Positions 26,526 to 35,049 of a stretch of 64,000 nucleotides of DNA are shown here, one piece after another (position 1 is the stretch's first letter; every line of letters starts with the position of its first letter). The notes below the pieces were generated by a model. The model worked only from the letters and a program-made list of their open reading frames with translations. It ran no database searches and was not told the DNA's origin. A program made the position numbers and the translations under genes. Source of the DNA: Promethearchaeota archaeon (lineage in GTDB: Archaea; Asgardarchaeota; Lokiarchaeia; Sigyniarchaeales; SOKP01); contig JABXKD010000001.1 of NCBI GenBank assembly GCA_013375475.1, positions 62,001 to 126,000 on the forward strand, written 5' to 3'.

Positions 26526-27194
26526 TTATAAAGATCCTAACTCCGTATCATCCCACGCGTCTGTGAATATCTTTAATCCTCTATCAGTGAAGGGATGGTA
26601 AAAACTGTCCTTATAAACTTCAAACCCGGCAGTCACTATATCAGCCCCAATTACAGCAGCATCTACGATTTGTTTTCCATTCCTAACTGCGGCAACGATT
26701 ATCTCTGTTTCGAAACCATAATTCTGATACATTGTTTTTATATCACCTATTAAACTATAACAATCTACTCCAGCACTTTCTTGCCATCCGATAAATGGCG
26801 AACAATACGCGGCTCCTAATCGGCCTACCTGAAGAGCTTGGGATGCCGTAAACACTAATGTTACGTTTACTTTTACTCCCTTCTCAACAAGAGTTTTTGC
26901 TGCAACCAATCCCTGCTCAGTACAAGGAATTTTGATCACGAAATTTTTCGATAAACACGCAATCTCAGTTGCACCCTTTATCATATCCTTCGCTTCTTTC
27001 AAATGAGGATCAATCTCAACAGAGATCGGGAAATCGATATCTTTAAAATCCTCCGCAAATTCTTTTACAACCGTAAAAAAAGGTTTACCCGAACTCTTAA
27101 TATGTTTTGGATTGGAAGTAACTCCATCTATTTTCCAATTTTCCAAGGCATATTTAATCTCGTCTATTTTAGCACTATCCAAGAAATATTTCAT
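26526..27194 (-). CDS. TalC/FSA-like transaldolase, candidate sulfofructose transaldolase (222 aa)
   Basis: Class I aldolase barrel with the Schiff-base lysine at K88 (FVIKIPC), D6 in YFLDSA and N28 in VTSNPK, the usual catalytic set of fructose-6-phosphate aldolase and small transaldolases. In those enzymes an Arg after the YV(N/G) turn (R134 in E. coli FSA) contacts the substrate phosphate; here the aligned position is W137 (SPFIGWQES). The second phosphate-site serine (ASF/ASVR) is also changed, to VAAVRNGKQ. Loss of the phosphate clamp fits a substrate that ends in a sulfonate, as in the transaldolase branch of sulfoglycolysis. The operon context supports this; the alignment was made by eye. 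Confidence 0.7.
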   Translation of the reverse strand: MKYFLDSAKIDEIKYALENWKIDGVTSNPKHIKSSGKPFFTVVKEFAEDFKDIDFPISVEIDPHLKEAKDMIKGATEIACLSKNFVIKIPCTEQGLVAAKTLVEKGVKVNVTLVFTASQALQVGRLGAAYCSPFIGWQESAGVDCYSLIGDIKTMYQNYGFETEIIVAAVRNGKQIVDAAVIGADIVTAGFEVYKDSFYHPFTDRGLKIFTDAWDDTELGSL

Positions 27195-27267
27195 TTTATA
27201 CTCTTCCTATCTTTTATTGCTTTCTATTTTTTATAATTATATAACGATTATAAATTCTCCATAAGAA

Positions 27268-28479
27268 TTACTCACTAAATTTTACATCTTTAAGAAATAA
27301 GGAGAGAAGGAACGATACTAATGAAAAAATCGATAATATGATTAGTGCGGGTAAATAATCTCCCGACGGGGTAGTAAATCCTTCAAATCCTAAAATAAAT
27401 AATATACCGCTAATCGAACCTATTACCATTAACATTCCATTCGAACTTGCTTCCGGAACAGGAACCGTAACATCGACGGTATATTCCAATAGAACAGGCC
27501 CAACAGATAATAAACCGAAGCCTAATAAAAATCCGGTAATGTATAGGAGAAACGTCGTATTCGCAAACGAGATAATAAAAAACGAAACAACGGTGATAAG
27601 TGAAGAGATTTTTATTAACAACGCTCTTTTCCGCAATCTATCTGCTATGGTTGACATCACAGTCGCTCCTATTATACCGCCTAGAATCAACAACCCCCCC
27701 ATATTTCCAACTTCGACTGCCGTTAAACCACGCGGCGCAACTATTAGCTCAATATAAGTTGAAATCATATTAAACGCTCCCAGACCAACGAAAAATATCA
27801 TACCTACAATCCCAAAATACTTGTTAAGGAACAACAGTTTTAATCCTCCTTTTATTACTGTATCCTCTTTTTTAATCCTTATCGATGGTGGGGTGGGAGG
27901 TTCGTCTCGAGTAAATATTACAAAAACAATTCCAATGATTAATGCATATAACCCATAAATAAACAACATAACCTCTATGTTATACAACATTACTAAAATT
28001 GGCGTTAAAAACATTCCAATAGCAATGCCCAACAGTTGAGAGATTATTGAAAGCCCAGTTGCCTTATTTCGCTCCGATTCCGGAAACCAATTTTTAGAAA
28101 ATAACGAAACGCTATTTAGGAAAAATGGTTGACTTAAGGAAATCATGATCTGAACGAATAAAACTAAAAAATAGTCTGGTCCAACTAATACTCTTAGGAA
28201 CCCAAAAACGCCATTAACCATAGCCCCCAACCCTACACCGATTCTAAACCCGAATTTATTAATAAACCAAGTCGCAAAAAATGATACCGGGATATATGTA
28301 ATCATGAAAATCGTAGATAAAAAAAGAATCTCAAATTCGCCTACAGCATAAAAAACGGCTGCCTCGAGTGTTACCGTAGCGTACGATATCCACAAAATCT
28401 GGAGCGATATATTAGCTAACATAAAAATGACTAATAGCACCCAGCGATACCCGTAAACCTGTAACTTTTCTCCAGTCAT
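27268..28479 (-). CDS. Major facilitator superfamily transporter (403 aa)
   Basis: Twelve hydrophobic segments, with an NKFGFRIG loop 2-3 motif and NRKATGL-like SERNKATGLSIISQLLG before helix 5. It resembles MFS proteins of the FLVCR/oxalate-formate type rather than the GPH family. It sits second in the five-gene operon, 17 bases after the alpha/beta hydrolase and 73 before the transaldolase. In sulfoglycolytic operons one transporter imports the sugar and another exports the C3-sulfonate end product; it could be either. Specificity is not readable from the sequence. Confidence 0.8.
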   Translation of the reverse strand: MTGEKLQVYGYRWVLLVIFMLANISLQILWISYATVTLEAAVFYAVGEFEILFLSTIFMITYIPVSFFATWFINKFGFRIGVGLGAMVNGVFGFLRVLVGPDYFLVLFVQIMISLSQPFFLNSVSLFSKNWFPESERNKATGLSIISQLLGIAIGMFLTPILVMLYNIEVMLFIYGLYALIIGIVFVIFTRDEPPTPPSIRIKKEDTVIKGGLKLLFLNKYFGIVGMIFFVGLGAFNMISTYIELIVAPRGLTAVEVGNMGGLLILGGIIGATVMSTIADRLRKRALLIKISSLITVVSFFIISFANTTFLLYITGFLLGFGLLSVGPVLLEYTVDVTVPVPEASSNGMLMVIGSISGILFILGFEGFTTPSGDYLPALIILSIFSLVSFLLSLFLKDVKFSE

Positions 28480-28496
28480 CTTCTCATAAGATACCC

Positions 28497-29312
28497 TTAT
28501 TGAAAAAATTCTATGAACTCCGAAGCAACCATCTGAGGGTCTTCCTTCTGCGCCGAATGTCCTAATTCATCCGGCCGGATAATCTTTAAATCCTCAACAT
28601 AGTTTTCCAATCCATCTAACACCACGGGCAGTATCGCGCCATCTTTCATCCCGTGGATCACCAGCGTAGGTATTTTTATAACACCCGTCCAATCTTCGTG
28701 GTCCATGTTAGCCCTGTAATAGTTAATCCCGCTAACAATGGCTCTCGGTTGAGACCAAGCTGCTAAGTATTTGTCTCCGTCTTCTATAAGGTCCGGACGT
28801 AATACTTGAAAATTGTTCGCTAATATAACCTTTTCGCTACCAGGTTGAATGAACCGGGAGATGTACGAACTCGCCTTTTTTTGAGCCTCGTTGTTTTTAA
28901 GCTTATCTTGGAATATCTTCATGTGAGGGGCGTTTATGATTGCTAACTTCTTAATTTTTTCAGGGTGTTTCTCAGCAATAAACCAAGAGAGCACACCACC
29001 CCAATCGTGACCCGCCAAATAAACGCTTTTAAAACCGAAGTGATCGATTAAACCACGAATATCCTCTATCAACAGCTCAATATGATAATTTTCTACTCCC
29101 TCTGGCTTATCAGATAAATTATACCCACGCATATCTGGGATTATTAATTGAAACCTGTCTTTTATCAAAGGAATAAGCTTCTTCCAGCCAAACCAAAAAT
29201 CTGGAAATCCGTGAAGCAAGACTAATGGTTCCCCGCTCCCAATAACTATAGTATGCAGCGAAATTCCATTAGTTTTAATATACTTCTCCTCTATATCTTC
29301 AATCCATTCCAT
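28497..29312 (-). CDS. Alpha/beta hydrolase of the epoxide-hydrolase/haloalkane-dehalogenase type
   Basis: The oxyanion HGFPDFWFGWKKL, the nucleophile elbow AGHDWGGVLSW (Asp instead of Ser, near residue 103), an acid Asp in GMKDGAIL and the His in ELGHSAQKEDP make a complete Asp-Asp-His triad. An Asp nucleophile indicates C-O or C-halogen cleavage in epoxides or haloacetates, rather than ester hydrolysis. It is the first gene of the operon ending with the sulfoquinovosidase-like enzyme; its connection to that pathway is not obvious. Its codons include more C/G than neighbours (for example around 28560-28690), a mild hint of transfer. Confidence 0.85.
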   Translation of the reverse strand: MEWIEDIEEKYIKTNGISLHTIVIGSGEPLVLLHGFPDFWFGWKKLIPLIKDRFQLIIPDMRGYNLSDKPEGVENYHIELLIEDIRGLIDHFGFKSVYLAGHDWGGVLSWFIAEKHPEKIKKLAIINAPHMKIFQDKLKNNEAQKKASSYISRFIQPGSEKVILANNFQVLRPDLIEDGDKYLAAWSQPRAIVSGINYYRANMDHEDWTGVIKIPTLVIHGMKDGAILPVVLDGLENYVEDLKIIRPDELGHSAQKEDPQMVASEFIEFFQ

Positions 29313-29337
29313 AATCCATTTTTCCTCAATTATTCAT

Positions 29338-29423
29338 AAATTGTCTATGGGAATTTAAGTCCCAAATCTAATATAAAATTACTGTTATCGTAACATTCTG
29401 TATTGATATGTAATGAAATATTA
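29338..29423 (+). promoter_or_regulatory. Duplicated 86-base upstream element, copy 1
   Basis: The segment between the divergent hydrolase gene and the ferredoxin paralog at 29507 matches 44513-44598 without gaps, 72 of 86 positions by hand count. It starts with AAATTGTCTATGG and ends with TGAAATATTA. Near its start is a palindrome TGGGA-N7-TCCCA. It lies about 70-170 bases upstream of the gene, the right place for an operator or enhancer of transcription, ahead of an AT-rich promoter. Confidence 0.6.
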
Positions 29424-29506
29424 TAATTATACTAAAGAATGATTAACTATATTATAAACTAATCATTAATTTTTATGAATTTATAAATTGAATGGAGAAA
29501 AACAAA

Positions 29507-31180
29507 ATGGTAGAAGCGAAAAAAATAGCAAATGTATTCGAAGATATCGATAGCGAATTACCCAAAGAACAATTGGGTAAATTGTTTTTAGAAGCAATAA
29601 TGGAAAAAACCGTTGATGTCTCGGATCCGATATATAAAATTAGCTTTCAGAGAACATATAAGGTAAATCTGGATATTTTGGGACATATAGGCTATCAAAT
29701 TTATGAACCGACTAATTATAGTTATAAATACGGTGAATTTATTGATGATCCGGATTTTACGATAACTTATAAAGATGTTGAATTTATTAGAGAAAGACTC
29801 CGGGGTGATAGAACCCGCACCGCCATAGGACTAAACTCAAAGGAAGTCCTCCAGGTATGTAGAAAAGAAGATCTATTCACGACATACACAAAAGCAAAGG
29901 TAGGTAATGCCCAATTATTTATAGCTAGAATCCCCTTCTTTGAGGAAATCGTCGAAAATTTAGGGGCGAGTCAACAGACCTTCCCACTCCGTGATGAGCC
30001 CGACACACCCATCACTCCCGTCAAAGAGGGTGAACTTGCGTCCCTTATGAAAGATATGTTAATTGAGACAGGGAATATGCCTGAAGAACTTTACCAAAAG
30101 AATTTCCAAGGGCAACCAATGAAAATCAATTGGGAAATTGATGACAACATCGCATATCAACATTTTGCTGAGAACGGGTATAAGTACGAATTTGGGAAAC
30201 ACATTGAGGATGCAGACGTAACTCTAAAGTTTCATAATCCATTGCATACCAAACGATTTCTCTCCAAGATTACTGGAAATTACGCCGCTAGAATTGTCGA
30301 TAAAAATCTTAATTTCTATTATAAAAATCCGGTTTTAAGCGTGAACTTTAAAGATAAGGAAGCCTCCGCATTATCTCTCTTGAGACTACCCTTTTACCGT
30401 GAATTAAATAGACCAATAGTTGAGCCAACGGTAGAGGACGAAGAAAAAGATACACGAGAGAATTATGGACATTATATCCCTGTTAATCTTCCCCTCGGTG
30501 ATTTTGAAAATGTGCCAGTCCCATACAAAGTATTTGAACACTTCATCAATAAAGCGAGTAATATAGTTCTCCGTACATGTGGTTGCCGTGAACGGTGGCA
30601 GTGCAAAAATCACTCCATCGATTTGGGCTGCATCTTTATGGGAGACGACACCAAAAACATGGTGCTTCCACCTGAGCAAGGTTACCATGCAACAAAAGAA
30701 CAAGCTCTTGAACATTTGACAAAAGCGATGGCCGAAGGATTGGTACCACTAATTGGGAGAAATGTTGCAGAAGCAGAAGGAGGCCATGGAGTAGAAGACA
30801 CGGGTAAATTTTTATCTGGATGCTTCTGCTGCGAATGTTGCTGTATTGGCGCTAAAGCCGCCAAATATGGTATTCGTACGGGGGCAAGCATGGCTGGGGA
30901 AAATACCGGTCTTCTGAAAGGTTGGACGATTACGGTTGATGAAGAGAAATGTACCGGCTGTGGGATATGTGTCGATGAGTGTCCCTTCAAATTGAGAATT
31001 CTTAAAGATGGAAAATCATCCGTAAATCCGAGAATCTGTGTAGGATGTGGAAGATGCTTGAAAGTATGCCCCGAAGAAGCTATTTCATTTGAAGTAGAGG
31101 ATCCAGAAGTAATCGATAAATTTATCGCGAAGATAGAGTCTATAGTCGATGTTACAGATAACTCTCTGAAAGCGGAATAA
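29507..31180 (+). CDS. Polycysteine ferredoxin with two SCP2-like domains
   Basis: The largest member of the family. Two SCP2-like modules follow each other: residues about 20-150 (ILGHIGYQIYEPTNYSYKYG, then DPDFTITYKD) and about 175-310 (KINWEIDDNIAYQHF, KYEFGKHIEDADVTL). Then come IPVNLPLGDFENVPV, CGCRERWQCKNH with LGC, DTGKFLSGCFCCECCC, and two ferredoxin motifs CTGCGICVDECP and CVGCGRCLKVCP. Both clusters keep the Pro after the last Cys. Single-SCP2 paralogs have one module plus a short strand segment where the second would be, so this looks like a domain duplication. I start it at ATG 29507, nine bases after GGAG; an ATG at 29492 is also in frame. It carries upstream element copy 1. Confidence 0.8.
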   Translation: MVEAKKIANVFEDIDSELPKEQLGKLFLEAIMEKTVDVSDPIYKISFQRTYKVNLDILGHIGYQIYEPTNYSYKYGEFIDDPDFTITYKDVEFIRERLRGDRTRTAIGLNSKEVLQVCRKEDLFTTYTKAKVGNAQLFIARIPFFEEIVENLGASQQTFPLRDEPDTPITPVKEGELASLMKDMLIETGNMPEELYQKNFQGQPMKINWEIDDNIAYQHFAENGYKYEFGKHIEDADVTLKFHNPLHTKRFLSKITGNYAARIVDKNLNFYYKNPVLSVNFKDKEASALSLLRLPFYRELNRPIVEPTVEDEEKDTRENYGHYIPVNLPLGDFENVPVPYKVFEHFINKASNIVLRTCGCRERWQCKNHSIDLGCIFMGDDTKNMVLPPEQGYHATKEQALEHLTKAMAEGLVPLIGRNVAEAEGGHGVEDTGKFLSGCFCCECCCIGAKAAKYGIRTGASMAGENTGLLKGWTITVDEEKCTGCGICVDECPFKLRILKDGKSSVNPRICVGCGRCLKVCPEEAISFEVEDPEVIDKFIAKIESIVDVTDNSLKAE

Positions 31181-31276
31181 TAGAACACCTCTTCTTCTAA
31201 AGATAAATAACATTTTTTTTAAAAAAATCATAAATTAGAAATAAACTAAAAATAAAAATAAAAAAGAGATAAAATT

Positions 31277-32482
31277 ATGTCTGAAACTGATAAAGAGTTA
31301 GAAACACTCTTCAAAAAAATGCTCAAAGACCAAGAAGAAGTCACTCAGAATGACCAAATCTATAAAGAGGATATCAAAAACTCCCCACTGAAAGTACAAT
31401 GGGATACGCAAGGAATCCTAGCTTACCAAATCTTTGAGAAAGATAATTACTCATATAAATTTGGCGAAGAATTGGAAAATCCTGACCTAACTATAACATT
31501 TAATGACGCTGAAGCTGCTAAAACGTTTTTGAAGGGAGAAATTATAGACTATGCGCCTATACCAAAAAAAGAATACGAAGGAATCTTTAAGTTGAATTAC
31601 AATGCAGGATGGATTCCTTTAGAACCTAGTGAAAAAAGGAATCGAAAACCTACTGAACGAATTGTGAAACCTTTTTTAACCGTTACATTTGATAAAGAAA
31701 AGAAATATCACCCATTTATCCTCGTAAAAATGCCGATGTTTCGTAATATTCTTGCAAGGGGAGAAGGAGAGGGTAATTATGGTGTTTATGTCCCAATCAA
31801 TCAATCATTAGGAACATATGAAAACCAAATTATTCCGTTTAAAATTTTTAAACACTTCATTGATAAAGCAAGTCATATCGTAATGGAGGATCTTTGCGGT
31901 TGTAGATTAATAAAAGAATGTCAACATCATGATGTTTCACTTGGCTGTATGCATCTTGGAAGCGATCTGAAAAATATTGATTTGGAGGATTTAGAACGAG
32001 ACGTTCCACAAAATATCCCTGGACGAGTCGCTACCAGAGAAGAAGCACTAGAACGAGTTCAATTAGCGTATGATAACGGTTTAATTCCTTTACTTGGACG
32101 TTCTCGAAGGGAAGCAATGGTAAGTGGGGTATCAGATACCGGAAAGATTATGTCTATGTGCTTCTGCTGCTCATGTTGCTGCGTGAACGGAAATTTAATG
32201 AGATATGGCTCACCCAGTCTCTCAAGTCTTCGTCGAATAGATGGATTAAAAGTAGAAGTGGATGAAGAGAAGTGCGTTGGATGTGGAGATTGTCTCGAAG
32301 TGTGCGTGTTTAAAGGAATGGAAATGCACGACGACAAGGCTGTAGTTAACCAAGACTACTGTTTAGGTTGCGGAAGATGTGAGGATATATGCCCTAATGG
32401 AGCCATTTCGATTACTATTGATGATACAACGTATGTGGATGAGTTAATTGAAGTTCTCGAATCTTACGCAGATGTTAGCTAA
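31277..32482 (+). CDS. SCP2-polycysteine ferredoxin (type beta)
   Basis: 401 residues. An SCP2-like N-terminus (LKVQWDTQGILAYQIFEKDN, then NPDLTITFNDAEAAKTFLKG) is followed by the linker strand YHPFILVKMPMFRN, the PINQSLGTYENQIIP signature, CGCRLIKECQHH and LGCMHLG near residue 207, MCFCCSCCC near 295, and ferredoxin motifs CVGCGDCLEVC and CLGCGRCEDICP near 332 and 361. It ends ADVS. The segment DLERDVPQNIPGR places it with the paralogs at 45908 (LEPGMPEDVPGR), 52850 and 61825. It follows the double-SCP2 paralog by 96 bases on the same strand, so the two may be co-transcribed. No membrane segment or signal peptide. Confidence 0.82.
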   Translation: MSETDKELETLFKKMLKDQEEVTQNDQIYKEDIKNSPLKVQWDTQGILAYQIFEKDNYSYKFGEELENPDLTITFNDAEAAKTFLKGEIIDYAPIPKKEYEGIFKLNYNAGWIPLEPSEKRNRKPTERIVKPFLTVTFDKEKKYHPFILVKMPMFRNILARGEGEGNYGVYVPINQSLGTYENQIIPFKIFKHFIDKASHIVMEDLCGCRLIKECQHHDVSLGCMHLGSDLKNIDLEDLERDVPQNIPGRVATREEALERVQLAYDNGLIPLLGRSRREAMVSGVSDTGKIMSMCFCCSCCCVNGNLMRYGSPSLSSLRRIDGLKVEVDEEKCVGCGDCLEVCVFKGMEMHDDKAVVNQDYCLGCGRCEDICPNGAISITIDDTTYVDELIEVLESYADVS

Positions 32483-32544
32483 CTCACCAATAATTATTAA
32501 TTATTTATTATAAATTTGAATCAATAAAAACAAAATTGTGAGTA

Positions 32545-33765
32545 ATGCAAATGGAAAAGAAAGATAAAGAATTTCGTAGTAGCCATTTTGCGAGGTTACC
32601 AGTAAAATATTTACCTCCAGAAGATAAGTATATTTTTGCCCCTCCAAACCCTAAATATAAATTCAACTTAATAGGCACAGGTATGATGGGATTAGAGCAT
32701 CTGAGAGTAACTTATTTGGAAGGAAGGGCAACTATACATGGGATTTACGATCCTAATCCTCAAAGCGTTGCAGCAGCTCAAGGAGTTTTGTCTCAAATCG
32801 ATTCTAATTTAAAATTAAAAGTGTACGACGATCTTGAATCGGCCTGTATGGACCCTGAAGTCGATGGATTAATTATTTCGACACCCAATTTTTCTCACAT
32901 TTCAGTTATCAGAGAAGCCGTAAAATCAAAAAAACACATTTTACTTGAAAAACCTATGGCAACAACTATTCCAGATGCCCACGAAATTTATTCTATTGCC
33001 AAAAATTATCCCGCAGTATTTCAGATCGGCCTTCAATATCGTTATAAAGCAATGTATGTTGACGCTATACAAGAAGCTCTTAATCACCGAAAATTAGGTG
33101 ATATCAAAATGATTCACATATTAGAGCATAGAATCCCATTTTTAGATAAAGTAAAACAGTGGAATAAATTTAACCAATACTCCGGAGGGACATTGGTAGA
33201 GAAATGTTGTCATTACTTCGATCTAATGAACTTATTTGCACAATCTCGCCCCAAAAAAGTCTATGCAACTGGAAGTATGGCAGTTAATTTTAGGTCCTTT
33301 GAATATAACGGAAGAAAATCTGACATCCTTGACAATGCCGTTGTAAGTGTTGATTACGAAAATGGTGTGAGAGCTGGTTTCACATTATGTATGTTCTCTC
33401 CCCAATTTTACGAGGAATTAATGCTTTGTGGTGACGAAGGTCATCTTCGAACCTATGAAAGTGTTGATTTTTTACCCGGACCTAAACAAAAAACATCTCT
33501 AGAAATAAAAGTAGGGGAAAACTCAACCTCGCGAATATCGCAGCCTTGCTATCCCACATATATTGAGCAGTCGGGGCATAGCGGAGCAACTTTTTTCGAG
33601 CACAAATATTTCATTGATACAATAGAAGGGAGCAAGAGTTCAGTCGCTACGGCAGAAGAAGGTTTTTGGTCTATTGTTGTAGGATATGCAGCTCAAAAGT
33701 CTATTGAATTAGGCGGTCCTATTAAAATCAATGAACTTCTACAAGAATACTCTATTAATCTGTAA
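32545..33765 (+). CDS. Gfo/Idh/MocA-family oxidoreductase (406 aa)
   Basis: NAD(P)-dependent sugar or inositol dehydrogenase family. After an unusual 40-residue N-terminal lead comes the Rossmann motif NLIGTGMMGLEHLR, then DGLIISTPNFSHI and the signature LLEKPMATT. The active-site region is GGTLVEKCCHYFDLMN, where the His is in the catalytic position. It lies between a ferredoxin paralog and a PLP enzyme, all on the plus strand with short gaps. The substrate is unknown: inositol, glucoside or a sulfo-sugar are all conceivable. An alternative start at ATG 32551 removes two residues. Confidence 0.88.
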   Translation: MQMEKKDKEFRSSHFARLPVKYLPPEDKYIFAPPNPKYKFNLIGTGMMGLEHLRVTYLEGRATIHGIYDPNPQSVAAAQGVLSQIDSNLKLKVYDDLESACMDPEVDGLIISTPNFSHISVIREAVKSKKHILLEKPMATTIPDAHEIYSIAKNYPAVFQIGLQYRYKAMYVDAIQEALNHRKLGDIKMIHILEHRIPFLDKVKQWNKFNQYSGGTLVEKCCHYFDLMNLFAQSRPKKVYATGSMAVNFRSFEYNGRKSDILDNAVVSVDYENGVRAGFTLCMFSPQFYEELMLCGDEGHLRTYESVDFLPGPKQKTSLEIKVGENSTSRISQPCYPTYIEQSGHSGATFFEHKYFIDTIEGSKSSVATAEEGFWSIVVGYAAQKSIELGGPIKINELLQEYSINL

Positions 33766-33838
33766 TGATTCAGAGTTTATATTAAATAAATTTGATTTTA
33801 CTAAAATATATCAAAAATACAACTTTAAGGATAAGAAG

Positions 33839-35014
33839 ATGAATAAAAACTCATATATCGTAAATGTAAAATGCACAAATTGCGGAAAAGAATTTAATGC
33901 AGACCAAAAAAATGGATTATGTACTTCGTGCGGAAAAGTATTGTACCCAAGATACGATTTAGAGAAAGCGAAAGAAACCCTTTCAAAACAAAACATTCAA
34001 AATCGGAAAGTGTACAATATTTGGCGTCTACACGAAATTATGCCCGTGAAAGAGGATAAACATCGTATAACGCTTGGAGAAGGATGGACTCCCAATGTAA
34101 AACTTAACAATTTTGGCGCAAAATTGAATCTGAACGATGTGTACATTAAAGACGAAGGACAAAATCCCACCGGTACGTTTAAAAGTCGGGGTTTATGCGC
34201 CGCAGTTTCAAAAGCTTTGGAACTAGGCGTCCAAGATTTTGTTATGCCTAGCGCTGGAAACGCGGGTGCCGCGTTGTCTGCCTATACGGCTCACGCTGGA
34301 GTTAAAGCTCACATTTTTGTACCGAAAGACACCCCTGAACTTATTCAAAAAGAAATTAAGCGTATGGGGGGAGAATTAACTTTAATTGAAGGTTTGATAA
34401 GCGATGCGGGTCGAGTTGCTAAAGAAGAAGGAATTAAAAATAATTGGTTTTCAGTTTCTACACTTAAAGAGCCTTATCGAGTTGAGGGAAAAAAGACCAT
34501 GGGAACTGAATTAGCGGAACAATTCGACTGGACTTTACCAGATATGATCATATATCCAACCGGAGGGGGAACTGGAATTGTTGGTATGTGGAAAGCGTTC
34601 GAAGAAATGGAAACCTTAGGATTAATAGGAAGCGAACGCCCAAAAATGGTCTCAGTTCAACCAACAGGATGTCAACCAATCGTTAGAGCCTTTAACAACG
34701 GCGATAAATTCGCAACTCCTTGGGAAAACGCTCAATCTTTTGCTTCTGGTATTCGGGTCCCAGGAGCTATTGGAGATTATCTTATTTTAAACGCTGTTAG
34801 AGATTCCAACGGAACTGCGGTCGCTGTTGATGACACCGAAATAAAGGATGCAATGTATTCGTTTGCTAAAACTGAAGGGATCATGGTTTGTCCAGAAGCG
34901 GCTGCGACTGTTGCTGCTACCGAAAAACTGACTAACGAAGGATTCATTGATAAAAACGATAGTGTTGTGCTATTTATTACCGGATCAGGATTAACCACTC
35001 CAAACGATTGGTAA
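33839..35014 (+). CDS. Zinc-ribbon threonine-synthase-like PLP enzyme (possible cysteate synthase)
   Basis: Residues 8-35 form a zinc ribbon (CTNCGKEF, CTSCGKVLYPRYD), as in archaeal threonine synthases and cysteate synthase. The PLP domain has the lysine motif NPTGTFKSRGLCAAV and the glycine-rich PSAGNAGAALSAY and YPTGGGTGIVG. The start ATG 33839 follows AAGGA; upstream in-frame codons overlap the previous gene and are not coding. A separate threonine synthase exists at 7464 in a real threonine operon, so this paralog may do something else. Its immediate downstream neighbour, a YeiH-type putative sulfate exporter, makes sulfite-dependent beta-replacement to cysteate worth considering, but that is speculation. 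Confidence 0.8.
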   Translation: MNKNSYIVNVKCTNCGKEFNADQKNGLCTSCGKVLYPRYDLEKAKETLSKQNIQNRKVYNIWRLHEIMPVKEDKHRITLGEGWTPNVKLNNFGAKLNLNDVYIKDEGQNPTGTFKSRGLCAAVSKALELGVQDFVMPSAGNAGAALSAYTAHAGVKAHIFVPKDTPELIQKEIKRMGGELTLIEGLISDAGRVAKEEGIKNNWFSVSTLKEPYRVEGKKTMGTELAEQFDWTLPDMIIYPTGGGTGIVGMWKAFEEMETLGLIGSERPKMVSVQPTGCQPIVRAFNNGDKFATPWENAQSFASGIRVPGAIGDYLILNAVRDSNGTAVAVDDTEIKDAMYSFAKTEGIMVCPEAAATVAATEKLTNEGFIDKNDSVVLFITGSGLTTPNDW

Positions 35015-35049
35015 CGCAGAAAATTTTTTATAATTATAGTGATAATTTC

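Noticed and set aside
30682-31188. Long open frame antisense to a ferredoxin paralog (similar ones at 32059, 46702, 53512 and 61874)
   Set aside because: These mirror Cys/Gly-rich codons of the real genes; the same Ser/Pro/His/Gln-rich pattern recurs opposite each paralog, as expected for shadow frames.
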